Below are positions 26,824-36,098 of a stretch of DNA of 64,000 nt, piece after piece. A program made the position numbers and the translations under genes. Each line of letters opens with the position of its first letter. The first letter of the stretch is position 1. This DNA comes from UBA4417 sp963714825 (lineage in GTDB: Bacteria > Bacteroidota > Bacteroidia > Bacteroidales > UBA4417), in the NCBI GenBank assembly GCA_963714825.1, contig CAVQQF010000012.1, positions 310,001-374,000 of the forward strand. The letters run 5' to 3'. The notes below the pieces were generated by a model that had not been told where the DNA came from, did no database searches, and worked only from the letters and a program-made list of their open reading frames with translations.

Positions 26824-28512
26824 ATGCAATTAATCACAGGGAAATGGCCGCCGCGATATACTACCATGTATTATTTGTCGCTGGCGTTGCTTGTAGTTTC
26901 GTTACCCCTTTCGAAGTACACCATGAGCCTTTTCCAGTTCAGTACGCTGTTCTTCTGGCTGTGGCATGGGGTTGATACTGCATTTCTCGAAAAATATCCT
27001 ACACGCAGTTTAATAAATCCGGTAAAGCTGCTCAAATTCCTGGGCGAAGCAATTACAAAGGTTTTTATAGCCCTTTTCAATAAGTTTTTGGAGTTTTTCA
27101 GGAACAAACCTGCTATGGTGATAGCATCGGTATTGTTGCTGCATGTAATCGGGCTGATTTATACTACCGATTTTCATTACGCGATGAAAGACCTGCGCAC
27201 CAAACTGCCCATATTTATACTTCCTCTGTTTATTGCCACCGGCCCGCGAATTAACACCCGGACATTTTACTGGATTATGGCAGCCTTTATTGCTGCAGTA
27301 ATTGGAGGAAGTATATACCGGCTCATACTTTTCATTAACCTGCCGGTAGCCGACAGCCGTACCCTGGCCGCCCACACATCGCACATCAGGTATAGCCTCA
27401 ATGCTGTGTACGCTGTATTCATTTTGTTTTTCTTTATACAGTCGAAAAGCTTGCTTAACAGTAGAACCAAATTTGTGGCAGTAGCGGCAGCCGTTTGGCT
27501 TGTAGGTTTTATGACGTATATGAACTACTCAACCGGAATATTGCTGTTTGCTTTCCTCAGCCTTTTGCTTATCGTATTCTTCACCCTGAAAATCAGGAGC
27601 CTGGCATTAAAATCCGCATTGCTTGTTGCAACCGGCATCCTGATACTGCTACCGCTGGCATATATTGTATCTATTGGATATCAATATCTTAACACGCCGG
27701 CAGTGGAGTTTTCGAAGCTCGACAAGTACACACCAAGAGGAAATTCGTATTATCATGATACTGTAAATTTTAAATCGAAAAACGGGAAATGGGCAGGGCT
27801 TTACATTTGTGATAAGGAGTTACGGCAGGCATGGGCCGAACGAAGCAGCCTGCCTCTCGATAGCCTCGACAAAAAAATGCAGGTACGCCGCTTTACGCTA
27901 ATCAGCTACCTTGCTTCAAAAGAATTGAGGAAGGATGCTGATGGAATGCAACAACTTTCGGATAATGATATACAAAATGTCGAAAACGGGGTAAACCGTT
28001 ACGACTACAAAAGTCTGCCGGCTTTCCGGACACAGATCGAAGATTTTATTGCAGGGTTTCAGCGTTATCTGTATAAAGATGATCCCAATTCGGGGTCGAT
28101 GGTGCAGCGGTTCGAATACTGGCGAAGTTCGTTACTCATTATAAAGCAGCATCCTGTTATTGGCGTTGGTACAGGTGATTTACCAACAGCTTTCAATGAT
28201 CAATACCGTAAAATGAACACCAAACTCGCCAGCCAGAATCAACTAAGGTCGCATAACCAATACCTGTCGATAACTGTTGCTTTCGGTATTATCGGGCTAT
28301 TATGGTTTATGTTCGCTATGTTTTACCCTGGAATGAAAACCCGTAGCTTCAATAACTATTTTTACCTGGTGTTCTGGATCATCTTTATGCTTTCGATGCT
28401 TACCGAAGATACGATTGAAAGCCAGGAAGGAGTTACTTTTTATGTTTTGTTTACTGCACTGATACTTTTAGGAAGGGAAAAAACAGAATCGTCGGAAGAA
28501 CTATCCGTTTGA
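26824..28512 (+). CDS. O-antigen ligase/polymerase family membrane protein
   Basis: This 562-aa multi-spanning protein has about ten or more hydrophobic segments and a large extracytoplasmic loop (about 285-435). The Wzy_C-type signature lies around the loop end: QRFEYWRSSLLIIKQHPVIGVGTGDL followed by LRSHNQYLSITVAFGIIGLLWF. It may ligate or polymerise surface glycans. Whether it is a ligase (WaaL) or polymerase (Wzy) cannot be told from sequence alone. The gene starts 12 bp after the S41 peptidase gene, so they are likely co-transcribed. Confidence 0.85.
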   Translation: MQLITGKWPPRYTTMYYLSLALLVVSLPLSKYTMSLFQFSTLFFWLWHGVDTAFLEKYPTRSLINPVKLLKFLGEAITKVFIALFNKFLEFFRNKPAMVIASVLLLHVIGLIYTTDFHYAMKDLRTKLPIFILPLFIATGPRINTRTFYWIMAAFIAAVIGGSIYRLILFINLPVADSRTLAAHTSHIRYSLNAVYAVFILFFFIQSKSLLNSRTKFVAVAAAVWLVGFMTYMNYSTGILLFAFLSLLLIVFFTLKIRSLALKSALLVATGILILLPLAYIVSIGYQYLNTPAVEFSKLDKYTPRGNSYYHDTVNFKSKNGKWAGLYICDKELRQAWAERSSLPLDSLDKKMQVRRFTLISYLASKELRKDADGMQQLSDNDIQNVENGVNRYDYKSLPAFRTQIEDFIAGFQRYLYKDDPNSGSMVQRFEYWRSSLLIIKQHPVIGVGTGDLPTAFNDQYRKMNTKLASQNQLRSHNQYLSITVAFGIIGLLWFMFAMFYPGMKTRSFNNYFYLVFWIIFMLSMLTEDTIESQEGVTFYVLFTALILLGREKTESSEELSV

Positions 28513-28653
28513 TTTGCTCAGCGATTTTACCGGATTCAGCGCATCAATTTCTATGCTAATCAGGTTGAAATTCCAAAATGATTGCGGTTTTTCGTTAAAT
28601 ACAAATGAAACCTGGTAATTTTCAAGTACATTTATACCCTATTTTGCAATCCT

Positions 28654-29143
28654 ATGATAAAACATACATTATCGGTAGCATATACTGAAGTTACAGGAAT
28701 TGATAATCTTAGTGAAGATGACAGGACATTGCTAAACAAGGCCTGGGTTGCCTGCGAATCGGCCTATGCACCTTATTCTAATTTTCATGTAGGGGCATCG
28801 CTCAGGCTGGCCAATGACTTGATTTACACTGGTAATAACCAGGAGAACGCGGCCTATCCTTCGGGAATCTGTGCCGAAAGAGTAGCCGTGTTTTCAGCCT
28901 CAGCCATGCATCCGGGTGTTGCCATTAAAAGCATTGCTGTTGTAGCCAAAACCAAGGTTTTTGACCTGGTCGACTCCCGTAACACCATGCGGAGCCTGCA
29001 GGCAGGTATTGGCCGAATACGAAACTCTGTCGGGAGAGCCTATACGTATTATACTGCAAGGGAATTCGGACAAAATATGGATTCTCGATGGCATTGCCAA
29101 CCTGTTGCCCTTGATGTTTCATGGCGGAGACTTAAAGAAATAG
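28654..29143 (+). pseudogene. cdd: Cytidine deaminase, frameshifted
   Basis: Cytidine deaminase converts cytidine to uridine using a zinc ion. The first frame gives the fold and first zinc motif (YAPYSNFHVGASL; QENAAYPSGICAERVAVFSA). The second zinc motif PCGACRQVLAEYE is in the +1 frame and ends at 29143 with FHGGDLKK. The switch falls near 28965-28975. Removing one G from CCTGGTCG (28966-28973) would give FDLSTPVTPCGACRQVL, the expected continuation. As written the first frame runs on to 29172 without the second motif. Either the sequence has one extra base or the gene is recently broken. Confidence 0.88.
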
Positions 29144-29306
29144 AAGAACGGATGACAACAGTCACCAAGTAATACATTTACCGCCGTATTGTTTGAATTG
29201 ACCCACAGGTGAAATAAAGTATCGCAGTAACCTTTGCAACTTTGCGATTTGCCTGCTTTTCAAATTATCACCTTCAACTCAACATTATCATTAATCCAAA
29301 TCTCCT

Positions 29307-30173
29307 ATGAAAAAAATATTTCTACTTAGCTTAGCCTTTATTACACTCCTTTCGATGAAAAATGATAAGCCGGCATACCGCCTGTTTGATCAAAACGGTA
29401 AAAAAACATCGTATAAGGATTTGCTGAAAGAAGCATCAGCAGCTGACATTGTATTTTTTGGCGAGTTGCACAATAATCCTATCTGCCACTGGCTTGAGTA
29501 TGAGCTTACTGCCGATTTGTATGCAGCAAAAGGTAAAAACCTGGTGCTGGGAGCCGAAATGTTTGAATCTGACAATCAACTTATTGTAAGCGAATACGTT
29601 GCGGGACTTGTTAAAGAAAAGAATTTCGAAGCCGAAGCCAGGCTATGGCCTAATTACAAAACCGATTATAAACGCCTCTTGAATTTTGCCCGCGACAGCA
29701 GTCTTACTTTTGTGGCCACCAATATTCCGCGCCGCTATGCCGCCATGGTGAATAAGAGTGGATTCGAAATACTGAACACGCTTGATAAAAACGCCTTGCA
29801 GTTTATAGCACCCATACCGATACAATATGATTCGTCGCTGGCATGTTATGCCGATATGGTGAAGATGATGGGTGATATGCCTGCACATGTTACCGCAAAT
29901 ATTGCCAAGGCACAAGCCATGAAAGACGCGACCATGGCTTATTTCATCCTGAAAAATTTTACTCCCGGAAAAACTTTCCTGCATTATAACGGCAGTTATC
30001 ACAGCGACAACTTTGAGAGCATTCTCTGGTACCTGAAACAGGCAAATCCGGCATTGAAAATTGTTACCATTTCATCGGTTGAGCAAAAGGAGCTGAAAAG
30101 CCTTGAGAAGGAATCAGAAGGAAAAGGTAATTTTATATTGGTAGTTGATGAAACTATGACGAAAACACAATAG
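29307..30173 (+). CDS. ChaN-family haem/iron-regulated protein
   Basis: This 288-aa exported protein has a short hydrophobic N-terminus (FLLSLAFITLLS). The ChaN domain contains ADIVFFGELHNNPICHWLEYEL, LVLGAEMF, RRYAAMV and FLHYNGSYHSDNFESILWYL. Known ChaN-like proteins bind haem or act in iron acquisition and belong to a metal-dependent superfamily with GEXHxN-type motifs. No lipobox cysteine is seen, so it may be periplasmic rather than a lipoprotein. It lies a few kb from the haem-uptake operon. Confidence 0.87.
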   Translation: MKKIFLLSLAFITLLSMKNDKPAYRLFDQNGKKTSYKDLLKEASAADIVFFGELHNNPICHWLEYELTADLYAAKGKNLVLGAEMFESDNQLIVSEYVAGLVKEKNFEAEARLWPNYKTDYKRLLNFARDSSLTFVATNIPRRYAAMVNKSGFEILNTLDKNALQFIAPIPIQYDSSLACYADMVKMMGDMPAHVTANIAKAQAMKDATMAYFILKNFTPGKTFLHYNGSYHSDNFESILWYLKQANPALKIVTISSVEQKELKSLEKESEGKGNFILVVDETMTKTQ

Positions 30174-30188
30174 TAAAACGGAGCGGTT

Positions 30189-30584
30189 TTAAACGAAAGT
30201 ATACCAAAGGTTTGCGAAGAAATTCCAGAATGTAACCACACCAATGGCAAATAATTTCGAAATATAAAAGTTTCGGGAATACCTGCTAACAAGGAACCAT
30301 ATTACCAGCGTATTCAATCCCAGCCCGATAAGCGAAAACATAAGGAATTTTGAATATTCAACGGCCAGTTCAGGATTGTTGCTGTGGAAGGTCCACCAAC
30401 GGTTTAAAAAATAATTGGTGGTGGCTGCAATGGTAAATCCAATGGCATTGGCTACATACTTTTGTATCCTTGCTTTCTCTTTGCTGAACCATGTAAACCC
30501 AAAGTCAACAAAAACGCCCGAGGCCCCTACCAGCCCGAACTTCATAAATTTCAAAATGATTTCCTGGGTAAAAAATTGCAACAT
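30189..30584 (-). CDS. GtrA-family membrane protein
   Basis: This 131-aa protein has four hydrophobic segments and the GtrA signature KFGLVGASGVFVDFGFTW near the start, then TNYFLNRWWTFHS. GtrA-like proteins act in translocation or handling of polyprenyl-linked sugars for surface glycans. It converges with the ChaN gene, with 15 bp between stop codons. Confidence 0.92.
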   Translation of the reverse strand: MLQFFTQEIILKFMKFGLVGASGVFVDFGFTWFSKEKARIQKYVANAIGFTIAATTNYFLNRWWTFHSNNPELAVEYSKFLMFSLIGLGLNTLVIWFLVSRYSRNFYISKLFAIGVVTFWNFFANLWYTFV

Positions 30585-30653
30585 AGGGCGCGAAGATACG
30601 CAAAAAGATTTTTTTGGTATAATTTACTAAGAATTTGATTTCAATTCCTTGTT

Positions 30654-32438
30654 TCAGAACTGCACAATCAAAATCATCTTTGCCCCTTCCCTGATAATTT
30701 CAACCGTTGCCACCTGTCCGGCTTTTAGCTTTCCAAGCCTGGCCATATAGTCGTAAATATTGGTAACCGGCTGTCCGTCGATGGTAATTATACGATCGCC
30801 TTTGATAATACCGGCACCGTCGGCAGGGCCGCCTTTGCGCACACCATCAACCCTCAGTCCGTTGTTATCGTTCGAAACCATATCGGGAACAATGCCCAGC
30901 GTAACCTTCATATTACGTCCATACCTTGCCGATTGTTTTGAACCTGATTCGCGGAAAGTTAATCGTTTGCCTGATGCCAGCATTGCGGAGAGGTCGTAAA
31001 CCATATTTAAAACCGAAACCTGTCCAACGTAATCTATTTTATCAGTATCATCGGCAGGAGTATGATAATCGTCGTGAGCACCGGTAGTAAAATAGAAAAC
31101 CGGGATATTGCTGCTGTAAAACGGAGCATGGTCCGAAGGTCCGTAGCCATCCGTCGAATGGGCAATTTTAAACGGGCGGTTCGCCTCGAGGATAACAAGT
31201 ATAGAATCCGATTCAACCGAAGTTCCGGTTCCGCCTATGCTGATGGTATTGGTTTCGCGATTGAGCCTTCCGATCATATCCATATTAATCATGGCATTAA
31301 CTTTCTTCAGGTCGATGGGCGGTTTATTTACAAATTCCTTTGAACCGAGCAATCCCATTTCTTCGCCGGTAAAAGCAACAAGCACAATGCTGCGTTTCAG
31401 TTTCGATCGGTTGGCTGAGAGTTTTTGAGCCAGTTCAATTACACCGGCGGTTCCCGAAGCATTATCGTCGGCACCGTTATGAACTGCCAATGTTTCGGGA
31501 TTTCGCGAGCCGCTGCCTTCGCCACCCATACCGAGGTGATCGAAATGAGCGCCTATAACAACGTATTCATTCTTCAGCAGGGGGTCATTTCCTTCAATCA
31601 TCCCAACTACATTCTGAGCTGTTACGCGAGTTTTCACAACGTCGGCGGTGGCAGTTATGGCAGGTTCGAGGTATAAGGAGGTCGGTTTATGGTTATCCTT
31701 CATTTCCGACTCCAATGCAGCAACTGTATAATTCATGGAAGCCATCATTTTATCAGCCAGCGCCCTTGTGATGCTAAAAACAGGAATACCGGCATCCGAT
31801 GGCGATTTGTCGTACTGCATATGCATGATTACATCCGATTTTTCGATGTCGGAAGGTGATACCAGGAACACACCAACAGCGCCTTTATCCTTGGCAGTAA
31901 GTACTTTACTTCGCTCCTGACCGTAAGGCAGAAATAAGCTGTTTGGCTTATCAGGTTCAGGATCGCCCCGAAGAATAACAGCCCATTTACCTTTTACATC
32001 CACCGCTTTAAAATCGTTCCATTTCAACGAATCGAGATCAAGATCGAAGCCATAACCGGCAAATACTACCGGAGCAGTAACCGTAGTTGATGACGAAAAG
32101 GATAAGGGGGTGAAATCCTCATTCTGTTTTGCATTATAACCATCGAAGGAGATAGCGTTTTTATCTCCAGGGGTAACATCGGCAACTATTTCGAATTTCT
32201 GAAATCCTTTATCGTACATCAGTTTGAGTCCAGCTTTGCTGAAACAATCACGTATAAATGCTGCCGAAACAAGGTCTTCGGGAGTTCCGGGCTTGCGCCC
32301 CTTGAGTGAATCGGAAGCCAAAAATTCCATTTGTTTCTGCAAATCGGAAATGCTTATATCAGGGCTGTATTGGGCATGCAGTGTGGATGATAGGATCAGC
32401 AGACCGCTTAGAAGGAAAATCTTTATAGAATGTTTCAT
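30654..32438 (-). CDS. M28-family aminopeptidase with PA and PDZ domains
   Basis: This 594-aa exported metallopeptidase has a signal peptide (FLLSGLLILSSTLHAQ). A PA-type insert (about 120-230) precedes the M28 catalytic domain (about 260-480). Zinc ligands are visible in VIGAHFDHLGMGG, NGADDNASGTAGV, FTGEEMGLLGS, NMDMIGRL and HTPADDTDKIDY. A PDZ domain (about 510-594; GGPADGAGIIKGDRIITIDGQPV) ends the protein. It is likely a periplasmic or secreted peptidase for nutrient peptides. Confidence 0.94.
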   Translation of the reverse strand: MKHSIKIFLLSGLLILSSTLHAQYSPDISISDLQKQMEFLASDSLKGRKPGTPEDLVSAAFIRDCFSKAGLKLMYDKGFQKFEIVADVTPGDKNAISFDGYNAKQNEDFTPLSFSSSTTVTAPVVFAGYGFDLDLDSLKWNDFKAVDVKGKWAVILRGDPEPDKPNSLFLPYGQERSKVLTAKDKGAVGVFLVSPSDIEKSDVIMHMQYDKSPSDAGIPVFSITRALADKMMASMNYTVAALESEMKDNHKPTSLYLEPAITATADVVKTRVTAQNVVGMIEGNDPLLKNEYVVIGAHFDHLGMGGEGSGSRNPETLAVHNGADDNASGTAGVIELAQKLSANRSKLKRSIVLVAFTGEEMGLLGSKEFVNKPPIDLKKVNAMINMDMIGRLNRETNTISIGGTGTSVESDSILVILEANRPFKIAHSTDGYGPSDHAPFYSSNIPVFYFTTGAHDDYHTPADDTDKIDYVGQVSVLNMVYDLSAMLASGKRLTFRESGSKQSARYGRNMKVTLGIVPDMVSNDNNGLRVDGVRKGGPADGAGIIKGDRIITIDGQPVTNIYDYMARLGKLKAGQVATVEIIREGAKMILIVQF

Positions 32439-32589
32439 AGTTGTGTATTAACTTTTGCGAAAAGCAAACTTATTAAAATTTACTGATTTGGTATTATCTG
32501 TTTTGCGTAATCGGGTTACAGAGCCGAATTAATATTACAGATTAGAACAACCTGTTTTATTCCGGTGTAAGCCTTCGGGCAGTTGTGGG

Positions 32590-33603
32590 TTATAACTTCT
32601 GGAATTCGAATGAAGGGTACCCTTTTTTAAGCTTATTGTTAAGGTACTTGTAAAAACCAATAAAACGGAGTTTATACAGGTATCCTTTGGTGTCGCGGAT
32701 AATATAAACCATATCGGAGTTTACGGTGTAAGAGCCTTCGTCGAAATCGTATTGTTTCCAGTCGTAACCAATGCGGTCGGCTCTTTTGGTGAAAGCCATC
32801 GACTGAGTTTTTTCAAAGTCAATATTTTCGAAGGGCGTGATTGAATCAACAGCTACCTCAACAAATTCCTTATTTAATAAAACCCCGGTAACAAGGTAAG
32901 GATATGGATCGCCAACATCAGTGTATAAGAGTGTGGTATATTGGGTGAACAACAGGTCCCACTTCGAATTTTCAGGCTCGGCAACTACGGTGGAAGGGTT
33001 ACTTATCGAAAACAGTACATGCTGAACATTGCTGTTTTTAAAAACAGAATAGGACTTTGCATTGGTTCCTTTTAAGTCGGCAATTCTGAAATAATAGGTT
33101 CCTTTTACCAGGCTGTCGATTACCAATTGCCTGAATCCAAGTTCGTTTCCGATTTCATCCACCCCGCGGTCGATTACCAGCAATCGATTAATCCCGATGG
33201 TATCCTTGTCGTTTACCGTAAACCATTTGCCAATGGCCAATGAATCGGCAAAACCATCGGAAGGATTGTACAGCCATTGAGCAGCGGTAGTATCAACACT
33301 GCTTCCAAACTCTTTCCCATTAAAGTAAGCTGCTTTCATGAAATTGCTGCTATTCAGAATAACACGCCATCCCTGGGGGGAGCATTCGAAACCCAGGTCC
33401 CAGCTGGTTTTGGGCAAGGATGCCACAGCGCTGCTATCGCTCAGGCTGTAGTAAACCTGGAATTTGTAGTTATCAGTTAAAGCAACTGTATCGGTGATAT
33501 AGTCACCCGGTACATGGGGCATTATTCGTTCGTCCTCTTTAAAACAGGATGTAAGCAGTACTGCCATCAGCGCAATAAATAGATTCAGGAGGGTTCGAAG
33601 CAT
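32590..33603 (-). CDS. HmuY-family haem-binding lipoprotein
   Basis: This 337-aa protein starts with a lipoprotein signal (LFIALMAVLLTSCFKED, lipidation at the Cys). The HmuY domain is recognised by SWDLGFEC near residue 69, PENSKWDLLFTQY near 209 and VLLNKEFVEVAVDS. HmuY proteins capture haem from host or environment and pass it to the TonB-dependent receptor. It overlaps the receptor gene by a single base and is last in the operon. A second, secreted form is first in the operon. Confidence 0.9.
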   Translation of the reverse strand: MLRTLLNLFIALMAVLLTSCFKEDERIMPHVPGDYITDTVALTDNYKFQVYYSLSDSSAVASLPKTSWDLGFECSPQGWRVILNSSNFMKAAYFNGKEFGSSVDTTAAQWLYNPSDGFADSLAIGKWFTVNDKDTIGINRLLVIDRGVDEIGNELGFRQLVIDSLVKGTYYFRIADLKGTNAKSYSVFKNSNVQHVLFSISNPSTVVAEPENSKWDLLFTQYTTLLYTDVGDPYPYLVTGVLLNKEFVEVAVDSITPFENIDFEKTQSMAFTKRADRIGYDWKQYDFDEGSYTVNSDMVYIIRDTKGYLYKLRFIGFYKYLNNKLKKGYPSFEFQKL

Positions 33604-35825
33604 CAGAATTTCTTAAAGTTGTATGTTAATTTCACAAAAGCAGTGCGGCCCCATGCCACGCGCGAAGCGCCATCGCTTCCTCCAGTATGCGCTCCGCTGT
33701 TAACTACACCGGCTTTTACATCTTTCACATCCAGCAGGTTTTTACCTCCCACTGAAATGGAATACCGGTTTTGCCTGAAACTTTTCATAAGCGTAATATC
33801 AAGACTCGAGTAGCCCTGTATATAATCATTGTTAAATTCGCCTTCGGGTGTCAGCTGCGGGAACTTGCCTGTATATTTATAATTTGCCGTGAGCGAAGCA
33901 TTATGCTTAACAAAGCTATAGGTGGTCATGGCATTTACATCGGTGCTGTAGTGGAATTTGCTATCGGCTTCGTCGGTAGTATTATCAGGGAATTTACGCC
34001 CTACAAGCGAAACACCTCCTTTTACTGTGAGTTTCGGGTAAAAGCTTACTGTTGCATTCGACTGTATGCCCTGTGATAAAAACTTCGATACATTTCCATA
34101 TGTGTATGTAGTAATATCGCTGCCTTCCTGGAATAACCATATGGTATTATCGACATAATTATAAAACAATCCCATTTCACAGTTTAAATATGCATGGGTT
34201 GTTTCGCGGTTATAGCTGAAATTGAGGTTGAAGTTATGCGAATATTCAGCTTTCAGATCAGGATTACCGTGAAGGTTGTGGTTAATATCCACAAAATCGA
34301 GGTAAAGTTCCTTGATGGAAGGAGCCCTGAATCCCCTTGCATAGGTGGCTCGAACTGAAGTATGATCGGTTGGACTGTATTTTACATTCAATGAATACAC
34401 TACAGGAGCCTTGTATTTGGTGTTATAAATAAAACGGGCACCGGGTTGTAGCGATATTTGCTTGAAAGGCTCATATTTCAGGCTTAAAAAACCTGCATAA
34501 TCGCCAATTTCCTGCGAACCGCCTTCAATACGCTGTCCTTCATTCCGTTCGAGATTTCCATCGAAACCTGCCTGGTAATTGATTTTTTGCTCGGAATAGT
34601 TGCGGTTGTACCATGCGCGTAATAAATAACTGCCTACTGCTGTGGTATCGCCTCCTGCTATTTGCTTCTGGAGTATGGTAAGGTCGTTTTGATAGACTTC
34701 GCGTTTACGCAAAAAAGTTGAATACGCTCCAACCATACTTATTTGCCGGTGATCCGAAATTTTATAGGATCCTTCAGCTTTTGAGGTGTGACGTATGGTA
34801 TGAAACAGGTTGTCGATAGCAGTTTCGTAATATGGTTTTTGCAAATCGCCTTTGTCCTGAAGCAGTTCGTCGAAATACTGCACCGACAATTTTATACGTG
34901 TTTTGTTGCCCGAATAAAGGTAAAAAGCATCGGCATTATATTGACGCCTTGGCTTCCACTGCATCGATCGCACTGAATCAACTGTAGTATATCCGTCGAA
35001 AAAATTACGCGACAAATCGAGTGAAAAATTGCTGTTTTTTTTGCGTACCGAAGCGCCTCCATTAAAATTATAAACGCCTACCGATTCGAGGTAAGCGCTG
35101 GCATAAGCCGTGAGTGCTGAATTACGATTCTCTTTGGTGATAATATTTACCACACCGGCAATAGCGTTGCTGCCGTATATAACTGACATAGGGCCTTCGA
35201 TAATTTCGACATGGTCGACATTATACAGGTTCAACTGGTTAAGGTCGATATTCCCGTTGAGGCGACCTACAACCGGAACACCATCAACCAGGAATTTAAC
35301 ATTTTCGCCCGACAAACCCTGGAGGCTAAGGCTCGATCCCATAACGGCATCCTGCGAAATACGCATATTGCTTTCGGTGTTCAGCAGGTCAGTGAGGTTG
35401 GTGGCCGCTTTCAATTCGATCTGGCGGCTATTGATAACATTTATTTTATAAATAGATTTATCGGCTCGTTCGGGTATGAGTTGTGCGGTTACAACCACCT
35501 CGCTCATATTCAATACTGCCGGAATCAGCATAATGGTTTTGGTTAACCCGGGAGTAATTGTATCCGTATAGGTTTCGTACCCTACATAGGATATAGCCAC
35601 ACGACATGATTCCTTAATTTCGTTAGGCACTTTGCCATCTATATCGGTGACAGAATGTTTCTGATACGTGGATTGAAAACCCTCGAAACATACATGTGCA
35701 AAAGGTACCGGCTCCTTGGTTTTGGCATCAATTATTCTGACGGTGGCTTGCTGGCCGAAGATCTCACCTCCGGTCAGCAGTAACACCATCAAGCCTAATA
35801 ACCTGATAAACAAACTTTTGAACAT
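33603..35825 (-). CDS. TonB-dependent outer-membrane haem receptor (HmuR-like)
   Basis: This 740-aa receptor has a signal peptide, a carboxypeptidase-regulatory-like N-terminal extension (about 25-110; VRIIDAKTKEPVPFAHV) typical of Bacteroidota, a plug domain (about 115-225; IEIIEGPMSVIYGSNAIAGVVNIIT-type segment) and a 22-stranded beta barrel ending in a terminal aromatic (VKLTYNFKKF). Placement between two HmuY-type genes marks haem as the likely substrate. The 273-bp leader before it contains a GC-rich hairpin (35881-35931). Confidence 0.93.
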   Translation of the reverse strand: MFKSLFIRLLGLMVLLLTGGEIFGQQATVRIIDAKTKEPVPFAHVCFEGFQSTYQKHSVTDIDGKVPNEIKESCRVAISYVGYETYTDTITPGLTKTIMLIPAVLNMSEVVVTAQLIPERADKSIYKINVINSRQIELKAATNLTDLLNTESNMRISQDAVMGSSLSLQGLSGENVKFLVDGVPVVGRLNGNIDLNQLNLYNVDHVEIIEGPMSVIYGSNAIAGVVNIITKENRNSALTAYASAYLESVGVYNFNGGASVRKKNSNFSLDLSRNFFDGYTTVDSVRSMQWKPRRQYNADAFYLYSGNKTRIKLSVQYFDELLQDKGDLQKPYYETAIDNLFHTIRHTSKAEGSYKISDHRQISMVGAYSTFLRKREVYQNDLTILQKQIAGGDTTAVGSYLLRAWYNRNYSEQKINYQAGFDGNLERNEGQRIEGGSQEIGDYAGFLSLKYEPFKQISLQPGARFIYNTKYKAPVVYSLNVKYSPTDHTSVRATYARGFRAPSIKELYLDFVDINHNLHGNPDLKAEYSHNFNLNFSYNRETTHAYLNCEMGLFYNYVDNTIWLFQEGSDITTYTYGNVSKFLSQGIQSNATVSFYPKLTVKGGVSLVGRKFPDNTTDEADSKFHYSTDVNAMTTYSFVKHNASLTANYKYTGKFPQLTPEGEFNNDYIQGYSSLDITLMKSFRQNRYSISVGGKNLLDVKDVKAGVVNSGAHTGGSDGASRVAWGRTAFVKLTYNFKKF

Positions 35826-35880
35826 GATTTACAGGATAAATTAAGGGTGTGCAAAGCAACAAATTGAATCTGCGATTATT

Positions 35881-35931
35881 GAGGTCAGCTGCCGGCCGGA
35901 TATAGTTCCCCGGCCAACAGCATAGTCCTCA
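35881..35931 (-). promoter_or_regulatory. GC-rich extended hairpin in the leader of the TonB receptor gene
   Basis: Three nested pairings share one axis: GAGG 35881-35884 / CCTC 35928-35931, GCTG 35888-35891 / CAGC 35918-35921, and GGCCGG 35894-35899 / CCGGCC 35910-35915 around a 10-nt loop. No T-run follows on either side, so it is not a typical terminator. It may stabilise or process the polycistronic haem-uptake mRNA. No known riboswitch signature was recognised. Confidence 0.55.
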
Positions 35932-36098
35932 ACCCTAGTAATCAAACAAACAACAACATATTATTTACACTTATTAACTTCTCGTTCGCAGAGTTACAGG
36001 TGATTTTTTTTCGATGGCGCCCTGCCAACCGGCGTATTTCAACCAGCGGCATGGCTTCCATCAATCCCTGTATAATCTGATAAACAAAACTCATTTAA

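Noticed and set aside
35826..36098. Cobalamin riboswitch before the TonB-dependent receptor
   Set aside because: The conserved cobalamin-box sequences are not present. The only structure is the extended hairpin, and gene context indicates haem.
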